From Ruminococcus sp. (GTDB taxonomy: Bacteria; Bacillota; Clostridia; Oscillospirales; Ruminococcaceae), in assembly GCA_015066745.1 (NCBI GenBank), contig SVNW01000018.1, forward strand, positions 1-53,562: a DNA stretch of 53,562 bases. The letters are read 5' to 3'. Positions 26,450 through 35,985 of this stretch are shown here, in pieces. Numbering within the stretch: the first letter of the stretch is position 1; each line of letters opens with the position of its first letter. The position numbers and the translations under genes were made by a program. The notes beneath the pieces were generated by a model. It searched no databases. It was not told the origin of the DNA and was given only the letters and a program-made list of their open reading frames with translations.

Positions 26450-27141
26450 TATTTACGTATACCTCCCACTACTTCATCTCTTACTATATGACCGTCTTCT
26501 ATCGCAATTATTCTGTCAGCCTGCAAAGCGATATTTTCATCATGAGTTATAACTATAAGAGTCTGATTATACTTTTTGTTTGACATTTTGAGAAGGTCGA
26601 CTATTTCCTGACTGTTTTTTGAATCAAGGTTTCCTGTAGGTTCATCTGCGAGAACGACAGCAGGAGCATTCATAAGTGCTCTGCCTATAGACACTCTCTG
26701 TTGCTGACCACCTGACAACTGATTCGGAAGATGTTTTTCTCTGCCCTTGAGACCTAATATATCAAGAAGTTCTTCAAGACGTTGCTCATTTACTTTCTGA
26801 CCGTCCATAAGCAGTGGAAGTGTCATATTTTCTGTTACATTCAAAACAGGTATGAGATTGTAAAACTGATAAATAAGTCCCACCTGTCTGCGTCTGAATA
26901 CTGCAAGCTGTTCATCGTTATTTGCATAAACATCACTGCCGTCCATAAATACTTTACCGCTTGTCGGTTTGTCAACGCCTCCTAAAATATGAAGAAGTGT
27001 TGATTTTCCCGAACCTGACGGACCTATTATGGCTACAAATTCACCTTTATTAACTGAAAATGAAACATTGTCGAGAGCCTTTACTTCATTTTCATCTTTA
27101 CCATATGTCTTGCATAAATTTTCAACTTTTAAAATTTCCAT
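26449..27141 (-). CDS. ABC transporter ATP-binding protein (MacB/LolD/BceA class)
   Basis: About 230 aa. Walker A is GPSGSGKSTLLHILGG, the Q-loop region LIYQFYNLIPVLNVTEN is characteristic of this class, the signature is LSGGQQQRVSIGRALM and Walker B is VVLADEPTGNLDS, with switch histidine in VITHDENIA. The open frame reaches an ATG at 27150, but that is only one base after AAGGAG; the ATG at 27141 has a more usual spacing. It energises the permease encoded next and is likely under control of the response regulator encoded upstream. Confidence 0.93.
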   Translation of the reverse strand: MEILKVENLCKTYGKDENEVKALDNVSFSVNKGEFVAIIGPSGSGKSTLLHILGGVDKPTSGKVFMDGSDVYANNDEQLAVFRRRQVGLIYQFYNLIPVLNVTENMTLPLLMDGQKVNEQRLEELLDILGLKGREKHLPNQLSGGQQQRVSIGRALMNAPAVVLADEPTGNLDSKNSQEIVDLLKMSNKKYNQTLIVITHDENIALQADRIIAIEDGHIVRDEVVGGIRK

Positions 27142-27204
27142 TGTATTCATACTCCTTATGAGATATTTTATATTTTTTCTATGATTATATTTTACTATAT
27201 CAAA

Positions 27205-27242
27205 GTGACATACCGGTGACTCAAAAATAACAAAAACGTCAC
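27205..27242. promoter_or_regulatory. Candidate response-regulator operator before the ABC genes
   Basis: GTGAC occurs at 27205-27209 and 27216-27220, exactly 11 bases apart, and an inverted GTCAC lies at 27238-27242. Direct repeats with one-helical-turn spacing are what OmpR-family regulators bind. They lie upstream of the ABC genes beside AT-rich -10-like sequences with no good -35, as expected for an activated promoter. Binding is inferred. Confidence 0.5.
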
Positions 27243-27258
27243 TTTTGAATTTATGGCA

Positions 27259-27296
27259 ATAAAAATCCTTATGCAGTCAAGTTACTGCACAAGGAT
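27259..27296 (-). terminator. Terminator after the histidine kinase gene
   Basis: On the minus strand a 13-base stem with one mismatch (ATCCTTGTGCAGT with ACTGCATAAGGAT, 6-base loop) is followed by TTTTTATT. It separates the two-component genes from the ABC operon that they probably regulate. Confidence 0.85.
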
Positions 27297-27312
27297 GTTT
27301 TATATATGACTG

Positions 27313-28314
27313 TTACACTGTACACTTATAAAATCTCATAATAAATCTTGCTCCGCCTGTTGAGATATTTTCGGCACGTATAGTACCGTTCTGGGCTGAA
27401 ACAATCATTCTGGCAAGCGCAAGACCTATTCCGTAACTGTTGTCATCCTGTTTTCCGCTTCTGTAAAAACGTTCAAATATATGAGGAAGGTCTTCTTTTT
27501 GTATACCTGTTCCGTTGTCACTTATAATTATTTCGGTGTACAAAACATTTTCGTTTGCCTCTATTTTTATCGTACCGCCTTCATCGGTGTGTTCCATGCA
27601 GTTTTTGACTATATTTACTATAGCTTCGCTAGTCCAGTGAATATCACCATAAAAGTTGCCGTCAGAGGTTATTTCAAGTTTCTGATTTCTGAGTTCTATC
27701 GGTACAAGTATAGGAGAAACCGATTTTTTTATAAATTCCTCCATCGATATTTCTTGTTTCTTAAACTCTATCGTACCTGCATCAAGCTTTGATATTTTCA
27801 AAAGTGATACTATAAGCCATTCCATTCTTGAAAGCAGGCTGTAAAGGTCTCTTGAAAGTTTTTCACGACGTTCATCGGAAATATCAGGTTCTGAAATAAA
27901 CGAAACCAGCAGATTTACAGATGTAAGAGGTGTGCGTATCTGATGTGAAATATCTGCAATTGAATCTGCAAGAAATATTTTATCATTCTGCAGAGTATGC
28001 TGTTGCTCACGAAGTCGTACAACAAGTTTGTGAATCTCACTTTGCAGTATACCAAGTTCTCCTTCCGAATAATTTTCTATAGAAATCTTATCATCACCAT
28101 GAAGTACATTATTTATGCTCTCAGAAAGATATGATATTTTCTTGTATCGTTTTTTCTCAGATACAAGATAAACTGTTACAAATGAAATAAACAAAAAGAA
28201 AACCAGAACGCCAAAACGCATTTCCATAAAAAATGCAACAGCTACTGCAACAACACCAATAATACTCAATGCCAGAAGTGTCTTTGATATTTCAGGATTT
28301 TTTAATATTTTCAT
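27313..28314 (-). CDS. Sensor histidine kinase (BceS-like, short sensor)
   Basis: 333 aa. Two membrane helices lie close together at residues about 10-50 with almost no loop outside, as in intramembrane-sensing kinases of the BceS group. The phospho-acceptor is in DISHQIRTPLTSV (His near 123). The ATPase domain has NCMEHTDEGG (N box), ISDNGTGI, IFERFYRS and YGIGLALA. It is encoded right after its response regulator with an AAGGTGG site in the end of that gene. Such kinases usually sense activity of a partner ABC transporter, here probably the adjacent FtsX-type one. Confidence 0.92.
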   Translation of the reverse strand: MKILKNPEISKTLLALSIIGVVAVAVAFFMEMRFGVLVFFLFISFVTVYLVSEKKRYKKISYLSESINNVLHGDDKISIENYSEGELGILQSEIHKLVVRLREQQHTLQNDKIFLADSIADISHQIRTPLTSVNLLVSFISEPDISDERREKLSRDLYSLLSRMEWLIVSLLKISKLDAGTIEFKKQEISMEEFIKKSVSPILVPIELRNQKLEITSDGNFYGDIHWTSEAIVNIVKNCMEHTDEGGTIKIEANENVLYTEIIISDNGTGIQKEDLPHIFERFYRSGKQDDNSYGIGLALARMIVSAQNGTIRAENISTGGARFIMRFYKCTV

Positions 28315-28317
28315 TAC

Positions 28318-28986
28318 TTAATCCACCTTATAACCAATACCTCGTACTGTTTTTATTATCTCAGGGTGCTGTGCATCATTTTCAATTTTCTCACGAAGTC
28401 TTTTTATATAAACCGTAAGAGTATTATCATTTACAAATTCTCCGGCAATATCCCATATAGATTCAAGTAGCTTGGTTCTTGACATAACAACTCCCCTGTT
28501 ATTGATAAAAACAAGGAGAAGTCTGTATTCGAGAGCGGACAAATAAAGATCGTTACCGTTTTTGGTTGCAGTTCCCTTTACTGTATCGACAGTAATATCT
28601 GAAAGTTTTACAGTTGATGAAGCACCACCTGTAAGACGTATTATATTTTTTATTCTTGTTACCAGTTCACGCGGTCTGAAAGGTTTTGAGATATAGTCAT
28701 CTGCACCAAGGTCAAATCCTGCAACTGTACTGTATTCGTCACCTGATGCAGTAAGAAATATAACAGGGATATTATATCCGGACTTTATAGCAGAACAGAC
28801 AGAAAAACCATTTCCGTCAGAAAGTGAAACGTCAAGCAGAACAAGATCAAAACTTTCACTTTCTATAAGTTCAAGTGCGCCTGATTGTCCTGACGTATTT
28901 TTTACTTCAAATCCTTCCTTGGATAAAAATTCGGTAAGATTTTCGACTATTAGTTTGTCATCTTCAACAAGCAGAATTTTTGTCAT
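28318..28986 (-). CDS. OmpR-family response regulator (BceR-like)
   Basis: 222 aa. The receiver domain (1-115) has the acidic pair in LVEDDKLI, phospho-acceptor Asp near 52 in LVLLDVSLSDGNG and the switch lysine in ISKPFRPREL. The winged-helix output (about 125-222) has LSALEYRLLLVFI and TVYIKRLREKIEND. It is the first gene of the two-component pair. The GTGAC direct repeats in front of the ABC transporter genes are its best candidate target. Confidence 0.94.
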   Translation of the reverse strand: MTKILLVEDDKLIVENLTEFLSKEGFEVKNTSGQSGALELIESESFDLVLLDVSLSDGNGFSVCSAIKSGYNIPVIFLTASGDEYSTVAGFDLGADDYISKPFRPRELVTRIKNIIRLTGGASSTVKLSDITVDTVKGTATKNGNDLYLSALEYRLLLVFINNRGVVMSRTKLLESIWDIAGEFVNDNTLTVYIKRLREKIENDAQHPEIIKTVRGIGYKVD

Positions 28987-29007
28987 AGTATTCTCCTAAA
29001 ATAAAAA

Positions 29008-29475
29008 TTATATTTCTATCTGTTGTTCTCCCATCTCTGCAACCTGTTCATCGAAAATATGTACTTCTACTCCGTTTTCTGTATCCCATGAACATTCAAA
29101 TGTCAAAAATACAGCACGTTCGTCAAATGCATCTGACTCAGGTACAAAAACACCTGAAAGTTCTATCATAGTCTTAAACTCATTTATATCCAAAACTTCC
29201 GGAAAGAACTTATTTTTCTTCTTATCAAATCCACGCTCAGCTCTTATTTCCTTATAATATTCAAAAAGTTCTGCCACTGTATCTTCAAAAATTGCATGGC
29301 TCTTTTCAAGAAACTTTTTAAAAGCTTCTTCCTGCTTTGAATCTGTTTTTCCATCATCTTCTGTTACAACAAGCAAAGGCACTACTACAGTATTTCCGCA
29401 AAATTCAAGAGAAACACTGCCAAAGCTACCCATATCATCGTCATATGTAAGATCATTGAAAACTTCAACTGACAT
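29008..29475 (-). CDS. DUF6985-like protein
   Basis: 155 aa, acidic, no signal peptide or membrane segment. The order of blocks (a short acidic start, GSVSLEFCGNTVVVPLLV, a helical EEAFKKFLEKSHAIFEDTV stretch, a GVFVPESD strand and the closing CSWDTENGVEVHIFDEQVAEMG) resembles the DUF6985 family (formerly grouped with DUF2004), small cytoplasmic proteins of unknown function often found near immunity or toxin genes. No toxin is visible here. It lies 17 bases downstream of the thioesterase gene and may share its transcript. Confidence 0.6.
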   Translation of the reverse strand: MSVEVFNDLTYDDDMGSFGSVSLEFCGNTVVVPLLVVTEDDGKTDSKQEEAFKKFLEKSHAIFEDTVAELFEYYKEIRAERGFDKKKNKFFPEVLDINEFKTMIELSGVFVPESDAFDERAVFLTFECSWDTENGVEVHIFDEQVAEMGEQQIEI

Positions 29476-29492
29476 ATATAATTTCCTCCTTA

Positions 29493-30002
29493 TCAGTCAG
29501 CCCACGGGCAATATATTTCTGTTATTCCATCTTCAATAAGATAACACATTTCCTTGTGTTCGTCTATATTATCGGCAATCTTTTCAACGCTTAATTTAAG
29601 ATATCGTATCTCCGCATTTGAAAGGAGTTCGCCTTTTGTAGTATACAATTCCGCTTTGGCAATAAGGAACTTTGATGTTTCCTTTTCTACTATCGCTCTT
29701 GCAAGCAAATCCTCATTGTACGGAACAGGTTTTCTGAACTTTATTTCCATAGACATTGTAACACCAAACGTATTTTCATCTTTATCTACCCACAAAGCAC
29801 GAAGACCTATCTCGTCCATCATAGTCGCCGTAAGTCCTCCATGAACTCTCTGAGGAAAACTCTGATGTTCCTCACGAAACTGAAAAGGACACACTACACT
29901 GCCATCTTCCATGTTATAAAACTGCGCCTTCAATCCCACCGGATTATCCATTCCGCATATTATGCACATTCTGCTGTTTCTTTGTTTTTTTATTACTTTC
30001 AT
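29493..30002 (-). CDS. Hotdog-fold thioesterase (PaaI/4HBT type)
   Basis: 169 aa. The hotdog core is recognisable from QRVHGGLTATMMDEIG, the segment that carries the catalytic acid and the long central helix, followed by FGVTMSMEIKFRKPVPYNEDLLARA. Family members hydrolyse acyl-CoA thioesters, often phenylacetyl- or aryl-CoA type. The N-terminus has CIICGMDNPVG, a CxxC that recurs in this subgroup. An AAAGG site precedes the ATG. Substrate cannot be stated. Confidence 0.85.
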   Translation of the reverse strand: MKVIKKQRNSRMCIICGMDNPVGLKAQFYNMEDGSVVCPFQFREEHQSFPQRVHGGLTATMMDEIGLRALWVDKDENTFGVTMSMEIKFRKPVPYNEDLLARAIVEKETSKFLIAKAELYTTKGELLSNAEIRYLKLSVEKIADNIDEHKEMCYLIEDGITEIYCPWAD

Positions 30003-30046
30003 TTTTTATGCCTTTCGTAAATTAATGTTGATTATATTTTGATATT

Positions 30047-31156
30047 TTATGTTTGTTGGTGATGCATAGAGGTTACCTTACAATCAGGACAAATCTCTAT
30101 ATAAAGCGTTCCCTCCAGATAATCATTCATTATACTTTCCCAACTTAGCTGTGCCATATATCGCATTGGCTTACCACAATCAGGACACATAGTAATATTG
30201 CAATCCTGAATCCAGTGTGCAAACCCACCAATTGTACTGATTTCCCAATCATCTGCACCATAAAATAAAGGTTTTTCTTTTTCACTTAACACCATACCAT
30301 TATTTAAAAGATTATCGTAATCTTTACTTTCCATATAATTTTCTTCATTCTCCGACAGAGAATCATAAGGAAAACACGCACTGCTCTTACCATCAAGTTC
30401 AAATCTACTATAAGCATGTGAAGTATACATTACACAACTCGGACAACATGTTGCCGTTACTGTGCCGTCTACTTCAAGAAAAGATAATCTTTTATCTTTT
30501 CCATCAACGCTTAAAATATCAACCAATCTACCACTACAATGCGGACAGGTATCATTTCTGAGCTTACCAATGGTTATCGCTTTGTCTGAACTATTCTTTT
30601 TTTCGATGCTATAGCATCTGTTGTAATTTATAAGCTGTCGTTTACCTGATTTGTCAAAAGTCCAGCCACCATCATACGCATAAATATCCGTATCAACATA
30701 CAAATCTTTTCTCCAGCTTTTCGGATTTTTCTTTAATTCATAAAAAGTTTCAAGAACTTTATTATCCCCCTGCATCGCAAGACAACACAAAATATTTGAT
30801 GCTTCCTGTGAATTTTCTGTAGCCATAAGATATTCTATCAATTTATCACGCACATCTTCCGGAGCATGATAATAAATTTCAGACGGAGTAAATATTTTTC
30901 TCTCTACTGCCATTCTCTGAAGATTTTCAGAAATCACATTATGATAAGATAAACAATCCCAGAAATATTTATATGCAGGGTTATCTGAATTTTCAAGTTC
31001 ACGCAAATGTTCAACCAGATAGTTTTTCCTTTCTGCTATTTGATTATCAGTTAAATTCAATGCTTCATTGCGTTCTTTTTCCGATTTACATTTCCAGCAC
31101 AATCCTTCATATCCTATTTCTCTGTTACAAACAGGACAATTATAATCCAATGCCAT
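30047..31156 (-). CDS. Protein with three zinc-ribbon-like cysteine sets, function unknown
   Basis: 369 aa, soluble. Three pairs of CxxC motifs are spread along the chain: CPVC with CWKC near residues 7-25, CPHC with CPSC in the middle (about 200-240), and CPDC with CPDC near the C-terminus. The closing part (TIGGFAHWIQDCNITMCPDC, then a CPDC tail) resembles the end of DUF1963/YwqG-type proteins, where a GG.P.WIQ segment precedes a cysteine pair. The N-terminal half is helical. GGAGG lies before the ATG. Probably a structural zinc protein; no activity is implied. Confidence 0.55.
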   Translation of the reverse strand: MALDYNCPVCNREIGYEGLCWKCKSEKERNEALNLTDNQIAERKNYLVEHLRELENSDNPAYKYFWDCLSYHNVISENLQRMAVERKIFTPSEIYYHAPEDVRDKLIEYLMATENSQEASNILCCLAMQGDNKVLETFYELKKNPKSWRKDLYVDTDIYAYDGGWTFDKSGKRQLINYNRCYSIEKKNSSDKAITIGKLRNDTCPHCSGRLVDILSVDGKDKRLSFLEVDGTVTATCCPSCVMYTSHAYSRFELDGKSSACFPYDSLSENEENYMESKDYDNLLNNGMVLSEKEKPLFYGADDWEISTIGGFAHWIQDCNITMCPDCGKPMRYMAQLSWESIMNDYLEGTLYIEICPDCKVTSMHHQQT

Positions 31157-31216
31157 TTATTCCTCCGTAATAATTTATATTGAATATCAAAATAAATTTG
31201 ACATTCACTACATATT

Positions 31217-32761
31217 TCAAACTGTAGCTTCCACAATAATCTTGCCATTACATTCGATAGTCTTTACACCTGTATTTTTATTTTTCAAAAAACTGAACGT
31301 AACAAGGTAACCTTTATCAAGATGATAACTTTCCAGATACTCCGATAATTGTTGTTCACCTTTTGTATTGTACTCGTCTCCGTACCAGATTTTCAGTTCG
31401 ATTATATACTGTTCTCCGCAATAATCAACCACTATGTCTGTTCGTCTGTGATCTCGTGTCTGTGCTTCAATATAATAATTTCCTACTCCGTTTATTATCG
31501 GTCTTAAATACAATAAAAATAATTTTCTTCCGTCTTCTTCTTTGAATTTATCTGTCTGACTTCCGTAAATATCATTGTAATGCACAACAAATCTTTCAAG
31601 TATTTTCTCCATATCAAGATGATTTCCGACAACAAACTGTGTTTTTTCATTCATTCCCTTTATAAAAATAGGACTTTGTGTTTTTTCTCTTGTTACAAAC
31701 CAGTTATAGATTCTGACTTCAAAAATTCGATTGGCTACTGCTACAAATCCATTTTCATTTTTTACAAATCCATACATCATTGCACTGTCTATTGCCGAAT
31801 CATCGGGATTATACGGAACTCTGTAACCATTGAACAATATTCCGTATATCAATTCACAAAGTTGCTCATTATCTTCTAGTTTATTTATAAGCGACTCAAA
31901 CAATGGATTTTTCTGAATAAGTATTTCTCTGTTTGCGTACAGAACACCTTGTTTTGTCCAGTCTGATTTTTTGTCCATAAGAGCACACATATTTGAAACA
32001 AGCACCGGATATCCTGATGTGTAGTCGTAGATCAGCTGTGATATTTTTTCGATATCCATTCCGGTACTATTGTCTTTTTCATATTCACTCAACATCGTCG
32101 CAATATCTTCGGGAGAAAAACTCATTTCTACTTCAAAAGCCGATGCTATGTTCCACGGACTATTGTGTTTATGTTCTGCGTCAGGTCGTATTTTCTGCCT
32201 GAGATTTCGTATATCATGCACTCCTGCCAGTATTACCGACTGAAATGTTGCTGTTTCTTCCCTGTCAAGATAATATCCTCTGAGCTGTGCTAAAAAATCA
32301 AGAAACACCTGATTATTTGATGCCTGGTCTACTTCATCTATGATCAAAACTACAGGTACTTCAGAATTCTTACATATCTGACTTAATTTCTTAAAAAGTT
32401 CAACCATGTCAGAAATACCATCAAAATCACATTCTGTTTTACCAACATTTTCTGATTTTTGACAGTTTTTGAATATCTCTGAAAAAGCTTTGCCAAACGT
32501 CTTTACAAATCTCTCTTCATCTGCAAAACTTGAATTGCTCATCTGTTTTTGAAAATCCATACTTACTACTGTATATTCAGATGAAAGATACTTTTTCAAT
32601 GCTTTCAGTATCGTTGTTTTTCCGTATTGTCTTCCCTTATTAATACAAAAATACTGCTCACTGTCCACCATTTTCCTTATTGCTTCAAGTCTTGAATCAA
32701 GATTTACCATATAATGATATTTTGGAATACACGCACCTGTTATATTAAACTTCTTTTCCAA
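31217..32761 (-). CDS. AAA ATPase with C-terminal PD-(D/E)XK nuclease-like domain (distinct member)
   Basis: 514 aa. The N-terminal AAA part has a P-loop in NKGRQYGKTTIL and Walker B in VVLIIDEVDQ (AAA_35-like), a lid region with SGYPVLVSNMCALMD, and a C-terminal nuclease-like fold with RRTDIVVDY and YIIELKIW supplying the D and ExK residues. It is related in plan, but not closely in sequence, to the four tandem genes upstream of it. It starts at TTG 32761, 7 bases after an AAGGCGGTGA site, and its leader is shared with the first gene of the tandem array. Role unknown; such proteins are suspected to act in DNA metabolism or conflict. Confidence 0.8.
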   Translation of the reverse strand: MEKKFNITGACIPKYHYMVNLDSRLEAIRKMVDSEQYFCINKGRQYGKTTILKALKKYLSSEYTVVSMDFQKQMSNSSFADEERFVKTFGKAFSEIFKNCQKSENVGKTECDFDGISDMVELFKKLSQICKNSEVPVVLIIDEVDQASNNQVFLDFLAQLRGYYLDREETATFQSVILAGVHDIRNLRQKIRPDAEHKHNSPWNIASAFEVEMSFSPEDIATMLSEYEKDNSTGMDIEKISQLIYDYTSGYPVLVSNMCALMDKKSDWTKQGVLYANREILIQKNPLFESLINKLEDNEQLCELIYGILFNGYRVPYNPDDSAIDSAMMYGFVKNENGFVAVANRIFEVRIYNWFVTREKTQSPIFIKGMNEKTQFVVGNHLDMEKILERFVVHYNDIYGSQTDKFKEEDGRKLFLLYLRPIINGVGNYYIEAQTRDHRRTDIVVDYCGEQYIIELKIWYGDEYNTKGEQQLSEYLESYHLDKGYLVTFSFLKNKNTGVKTIECNGKIIVEATV

Positions 32762-32768
32762 TGCTACT

Positions 32769-32793
32769 CACCGCCTTGTATCTCAGATTATTA
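32769..32793 (-). repeat. Leader repeat, copy beside the distinct AAA gene
   Basis: This stretch matches 39161-39185 in the same orientation over about 25 bases with one single-base indel. It contains the AAGGCGGTGA ribosome-binding site of the AAA gene at 31217-32761. The two copies flank the four-gene array, so they could be ancestral leaders or recombination end points. Confidence 0.75.
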
Positions 32794-32797
32794 CTTC

Positions 32798-34357
32798 TCA
32801 ATTAACAACAAGCCACTCATCTACAGTTCGGCTCTCACTTGAAATATTGACACCTATCTTATGAACAGTTCGTTTATCATTAAGATACGGTACTGCATAC
32901 TGTTGCTGTTCAATCTGCATGAGTGCTTCCTTTGCACTTCCATCAAGTTTAAATTCAAATATAAAAATATCATTATCTGTTTCAATAATTATATCCGCTC
33001 TGCCTTTACTGTTCTGCTTTTCTATAAGCGTTGTATAGCAACCAAGCAACCGATTTATTATATAAAACGTATATGAAAAATGCGTTTCAAAGTCTTTGGC
33101 ACGTTCATCTTTATTGGCTTCATACGGTATTGATGCAAGAAATGACGTAAATGCGTCCCTTACTCCGTCAAGGTCACACTCTCTTAGCATATCGTCCATT
33201 TCAAGAATCCAGTTATCATTGTCTTCTGACGGCTTATGAAAATAGCTGTTTCCTATAAGACTTACAAATCCTTTTCTTACTTCATCATTCGGATAATCAA
33301 GTTTATACACTCTGCGACGGCTGTCATATCCTTTTATTGTGAGATATCCACTCTGATACAGCATTGCAAGAGGTTCTTCTTTGTCCGCTCTGTAATCTAC
33401 AAAATACTTTCTTGCATATGACCTGCCGATCAGTTTCTGCATATTTACTTTATGACCTTCCATCAGCTTTTCAAGATATGTCGGTGTTCCGGATTCGTAC
33501 CAGTAATCTTCGGTTTCCATTTTATCAAAAGCTTTTATTAGGCTAAATGGATTGTATATATCAAGTTTTAGATTTTTGCTAAAATGATATCCGTCATACT
33601 GTTTTTTCAGTATATTTTTCACTTCTTGAGCGGTACATTCCATATTATCTGCCAGTTCCTTTATCGGATTAGCAAAATATGAGTATAATTCGTCTTCTGT
33701 TATTCCGCATATTGCGTCATATCTGCTGTCCATACTTATATCATCGGGCTGATTAAATCCCGAAAACACCGATACCTGACTGAATTTTGTCACTCCTGTA
33801 AGAAATACAAACCGAAGATGTGCGTCTGCCGATTTAAATGTTCCGTAAAATCCTTTTAAAGTATTTCGATTTTTCTCTTCAAGTTCTGTCCCGAGTACGT
33901 CTAACATTGGTTTGTCGTATTCGTCTATCAGAACTACTACTTTATGTTTTGCTTTCTGCTCTGCTGTTTCTATAACATTTTTAAAACGGTCACTTAAAGT
34001 TTTTGGAATATAATTTATATTATATTTCTTTTCCCATATTCTAAGCATATTTTCAAGCTTATTCTGAAGTTCATCAGGATCTAAAAAATTACCATCTGCA
34101 AAATCTATTCTAAGTACAGGATATTCTGTCCAGTCTTTTTCCAGGTCTTCTATTTTAAGCCCTTTAAACAGTTCCTTTTTCCCCGAAAAATATGCATCAA
34201 GAGTACTTATAAGCAGTGATTTTCCAAATCTTCTCGGTCTTGAAAGAAAACATATATGCCTGCTTGCAAGATCATATACCAGATCTGTTTTATCTACATA
34301 TACATATTTTCCGTTTATTATTTCTTCAAATGTCTGTACTCCTATAGGATATCGCAT
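32798..34357 (-). CDS. AAA-ATPase-like / PDDEXK_9 protein, array copy A
   Basis: 519 aa with an AAA-ATPase_like domain (PF09820 type) and a C-terminal PD-(D/E)XK domain (PDDEXK_9 type). The start MRYPIGVQTFEE and KYVYVDKT are family hallmarks; the P-loop is SRPRRFGKSLL, Walker B VVVLIDEYDKP, the nuclease motif GRADIII with FEFKLDG near 450-470. It is the last copy in transcription order. Its central segment (about 205-285, FNQPDDI, SKNLKLDIYNPFSLIKAF) matches copy B, whereas the segment near 325-415 (YDSRRRVYKLDYPND) matches copy C. Its C-terminus ends WLVVN, unlike WLVAE in the others. Molecular role unknown. Confidence 0.88.
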   Translation of the reverse strand: MRYPIGVQTFEEIINGKYVYVDKTDLVYDLASRHICFLSRPRRFGKSLLISTLDAYFSGKKELFKGLKIEDLEKDWTEYPVLRIDFADGNFLDPDELQNKLENMLRIWEKKYNINYIPKTLSDRFKNVIETAEQKAKHKVVVLIDEYDKPMLDVLGTELEEKNRNTLKGFYGTFKSADAHLRFVFLTGVTKFSQVSVFSGFNQPDDISMDSRYDAICGITEDELYSYFANPIKELADNMECTAQEVKNILKKQYDGYHFSKNLKLDIYNPFSLIKAFDKMETEDYWYESGTPTYLEKLMEGHKVNMQKLIGRSYARKYFVDYRADKEEPLAMLYQSGYLTIKGYDSRRRVYKLDYPNDEVRKGFVSLIGNSYFHKPSEDNDNWILEMDDMLRECDLDGVRDAFTSFLASIPYEANKDERAKDFETHFSYTFYIINRLLGCYTTLIEKQNSKGRADIIIETDNDIFIFEFKLDGSAKEALMQIEQQQYAVPYLNDKRTVHKIGVNISSESRTVDEWLVVN

Positions 34358-34391
34358 TTTTTAGTTTTCCTCCATTCCGTTTATTTTTAAA

Positions 34392-35951
34392 TCATTCTGC
34401 CACAAGCCATTCATCTACAGTTCGGCTCTCACTTGAAATATTAACACCTATCTTATGAACCGGTCGTTTATCATTAAGATACGGTACTGAATACTGTTGC
34501 TGTTCGATTTGCATGAGTGCTTCCTTTGCACTTCCATCAAGTTTAAATTCAAATATAAAAATATCATTATCTGTTTCAATAATTATATCCGCTCTGCCTT
34601 TACTGTTTTGCTTTTCTATAAGCGTTGTATAACACCCAAGCAACCGATTTATTATATAAAACGTATATGAAAAATGTGTTTCAAAGTCTTTGGCTCGTTC
34701 ATCTTTATTGGCTTCATACGGTATTGATGCAAGAAATGATGTAAATGCATCCCTTACTCCATCAAGGTCACATCGTTTTAGCATACGGTCTAGATTTTTT
34801 ATCCAGTTATCCGGTTGTTCTTCTGTTTTTCCAAAAAAGCTGTTTGCTGTCAATGTAACAAATCCTTTTCGTACTTCATTGTTTGGAAAATCAAGAAAAT
34901 ATTCATTATATTCCTTATCATATCCCTTTATTGTGAGATATCCACTCTGATACAGCATTGCAAGCGGGTCTTCTTTATCGGCTCTGTAATCTATAAAATA
35001 TTTTCTTTCATATGACCTGCCGATCAGTTTCTGCATATTTACTTTATGACCTTCCATCAGCTTTTCAAGATATGTCGGTGTTCCTGATTCGTACCAGTAA
35101 TCTTCGGTTTCCATTTTATCAAAAGCTTTTATTAGGCTAAATGGATTGTATATATCAAGTTTTAGATTTTTGCTAAAATGATATCCGTCATACTGTTTTT
35201 TCAGTATATTTTTCACTTCTTGAGCGGTACATTCCATATTATCTGCCAGTTCCTTTATTGGCTTGGCAAAATATGAGTACAATTCATCTTCTGTTATTCC
35301 GCATATTGCGTCATATCTGCTGTCCATACTTATATCATCGGGCTGATTAAATCCCGAAAATACCGATACCTGACTGAATTTTGTCACTCCTGTAAGAAAT
35401 ACAAACCGAAGATGTGCATCTGCCGATTTAAATGTTCCGTAAAATCCTTTTAAGGTATTTCGATTTTTCTCTTCTAATTCTGTTCCAAGTACGTCTAACA
35501 TTGGTTTGTCGTATTCGTCTATCAGAACTACTACTTTATGCTTTGCTTTCTGTTCTGCTGTTTCTATAACATTTTTAAAACGGTCACTTAAAGTTTTCGG
35601 AATATAATTTATATTATATTTCTTTTCCCATATTCTAAGCATATTTTCAAGCTTATTCTGTAGTTCATCAGGATCCGAAAAATCACCATCTGCAAAATCT
35701 ATTCTAAGTACAGGATATTCTGTCCAGTCTTTTTCCAGGTCTTCTATTTTCAGTCCTTTAAACAGTTCCTTTTCCCCCGAAAAATATGCATCAAGAGTAC
35801 TTATCAGCAGTGATTTTCCAAATCTTCTCGGTCTTGAAAGAAAACATATATGCCTGCTTGCAAGATCATATACCAGATCTGTTTTATCTACATATACATA
35901 TTTTCCGTTTATCATTTCTTCAAATGTCTGTACTCCTATAGGATATCGCAT
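34392..35951 (-). CDS. AAA-ATPase-like / PDDEXK_9 protein, array copy B
   Basis: 519 aa, same domain plan and near-identical to copy A over most of its length. Its central segment (about 205-285) is of the A/B allele (SKNLKLDIYNPFSLIKAF). The block at about 325-415 is of the B/D allele (RSYERKYFIDY, YDKEYNEYFLDFPNNEV, FFGKTEEQPDNW), and the C-terminal signature is YSVPYLNDKRPVHKIG. Walker and nuclease residues are intact, so all copies look functional rather than decayed. A 34-base spacer with GGAGG joins it to the flanking copies, implying one transcript. Confidence 0.88.
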   Translation of the reverse strand: MRYPIGVQTFEEMINGKYVYVDKTDLVYDLASRHICFLSRPRRFGKSLLISTLDAYFSGEKELFKGLKIEDLEKDWTEYPVLRIDFADGDFSDPDELQNKLENMLRIWEKKYNINYIPKTLSDRFKNVIETAEQKAKHKVVVLIDEYDKPMLDVLGTELEEKNRNTLKGFYGTFKSADAHLRFVFLTGVTKFSQVSVFSGFNQPDDISMDSRYDAICGITEDELYSYFAKPIKELADNMECTAQEVKNILKKQYDGYHFSKNLKLDIYNPFSLIKAFDKMETEDYWYESGTPTYLEKLMEGHKVNMQKLIGRSYERKYFIDYRADKEDPLAMLYQSGYLTIKGYDKEYNEYFLDFPNNEVRKGFVTLTANSFFGKTEEQPDNWIKNLDRMLKRCDLDGVRDAFTSFLASIPYEANKDERAKDFETHFSYTFYIINRLLGCYTTLIEKQNSKGRADIIIETDNDIFIFEFKLDGSAKEALMQIEQQQYSVPYLNDKRPVHKIGVNISSESRTVDEWLVAE

Positions 35952-35985
35952 TTTTTAGTTTTCCTCCATTCCGTTTATTTTTAAA

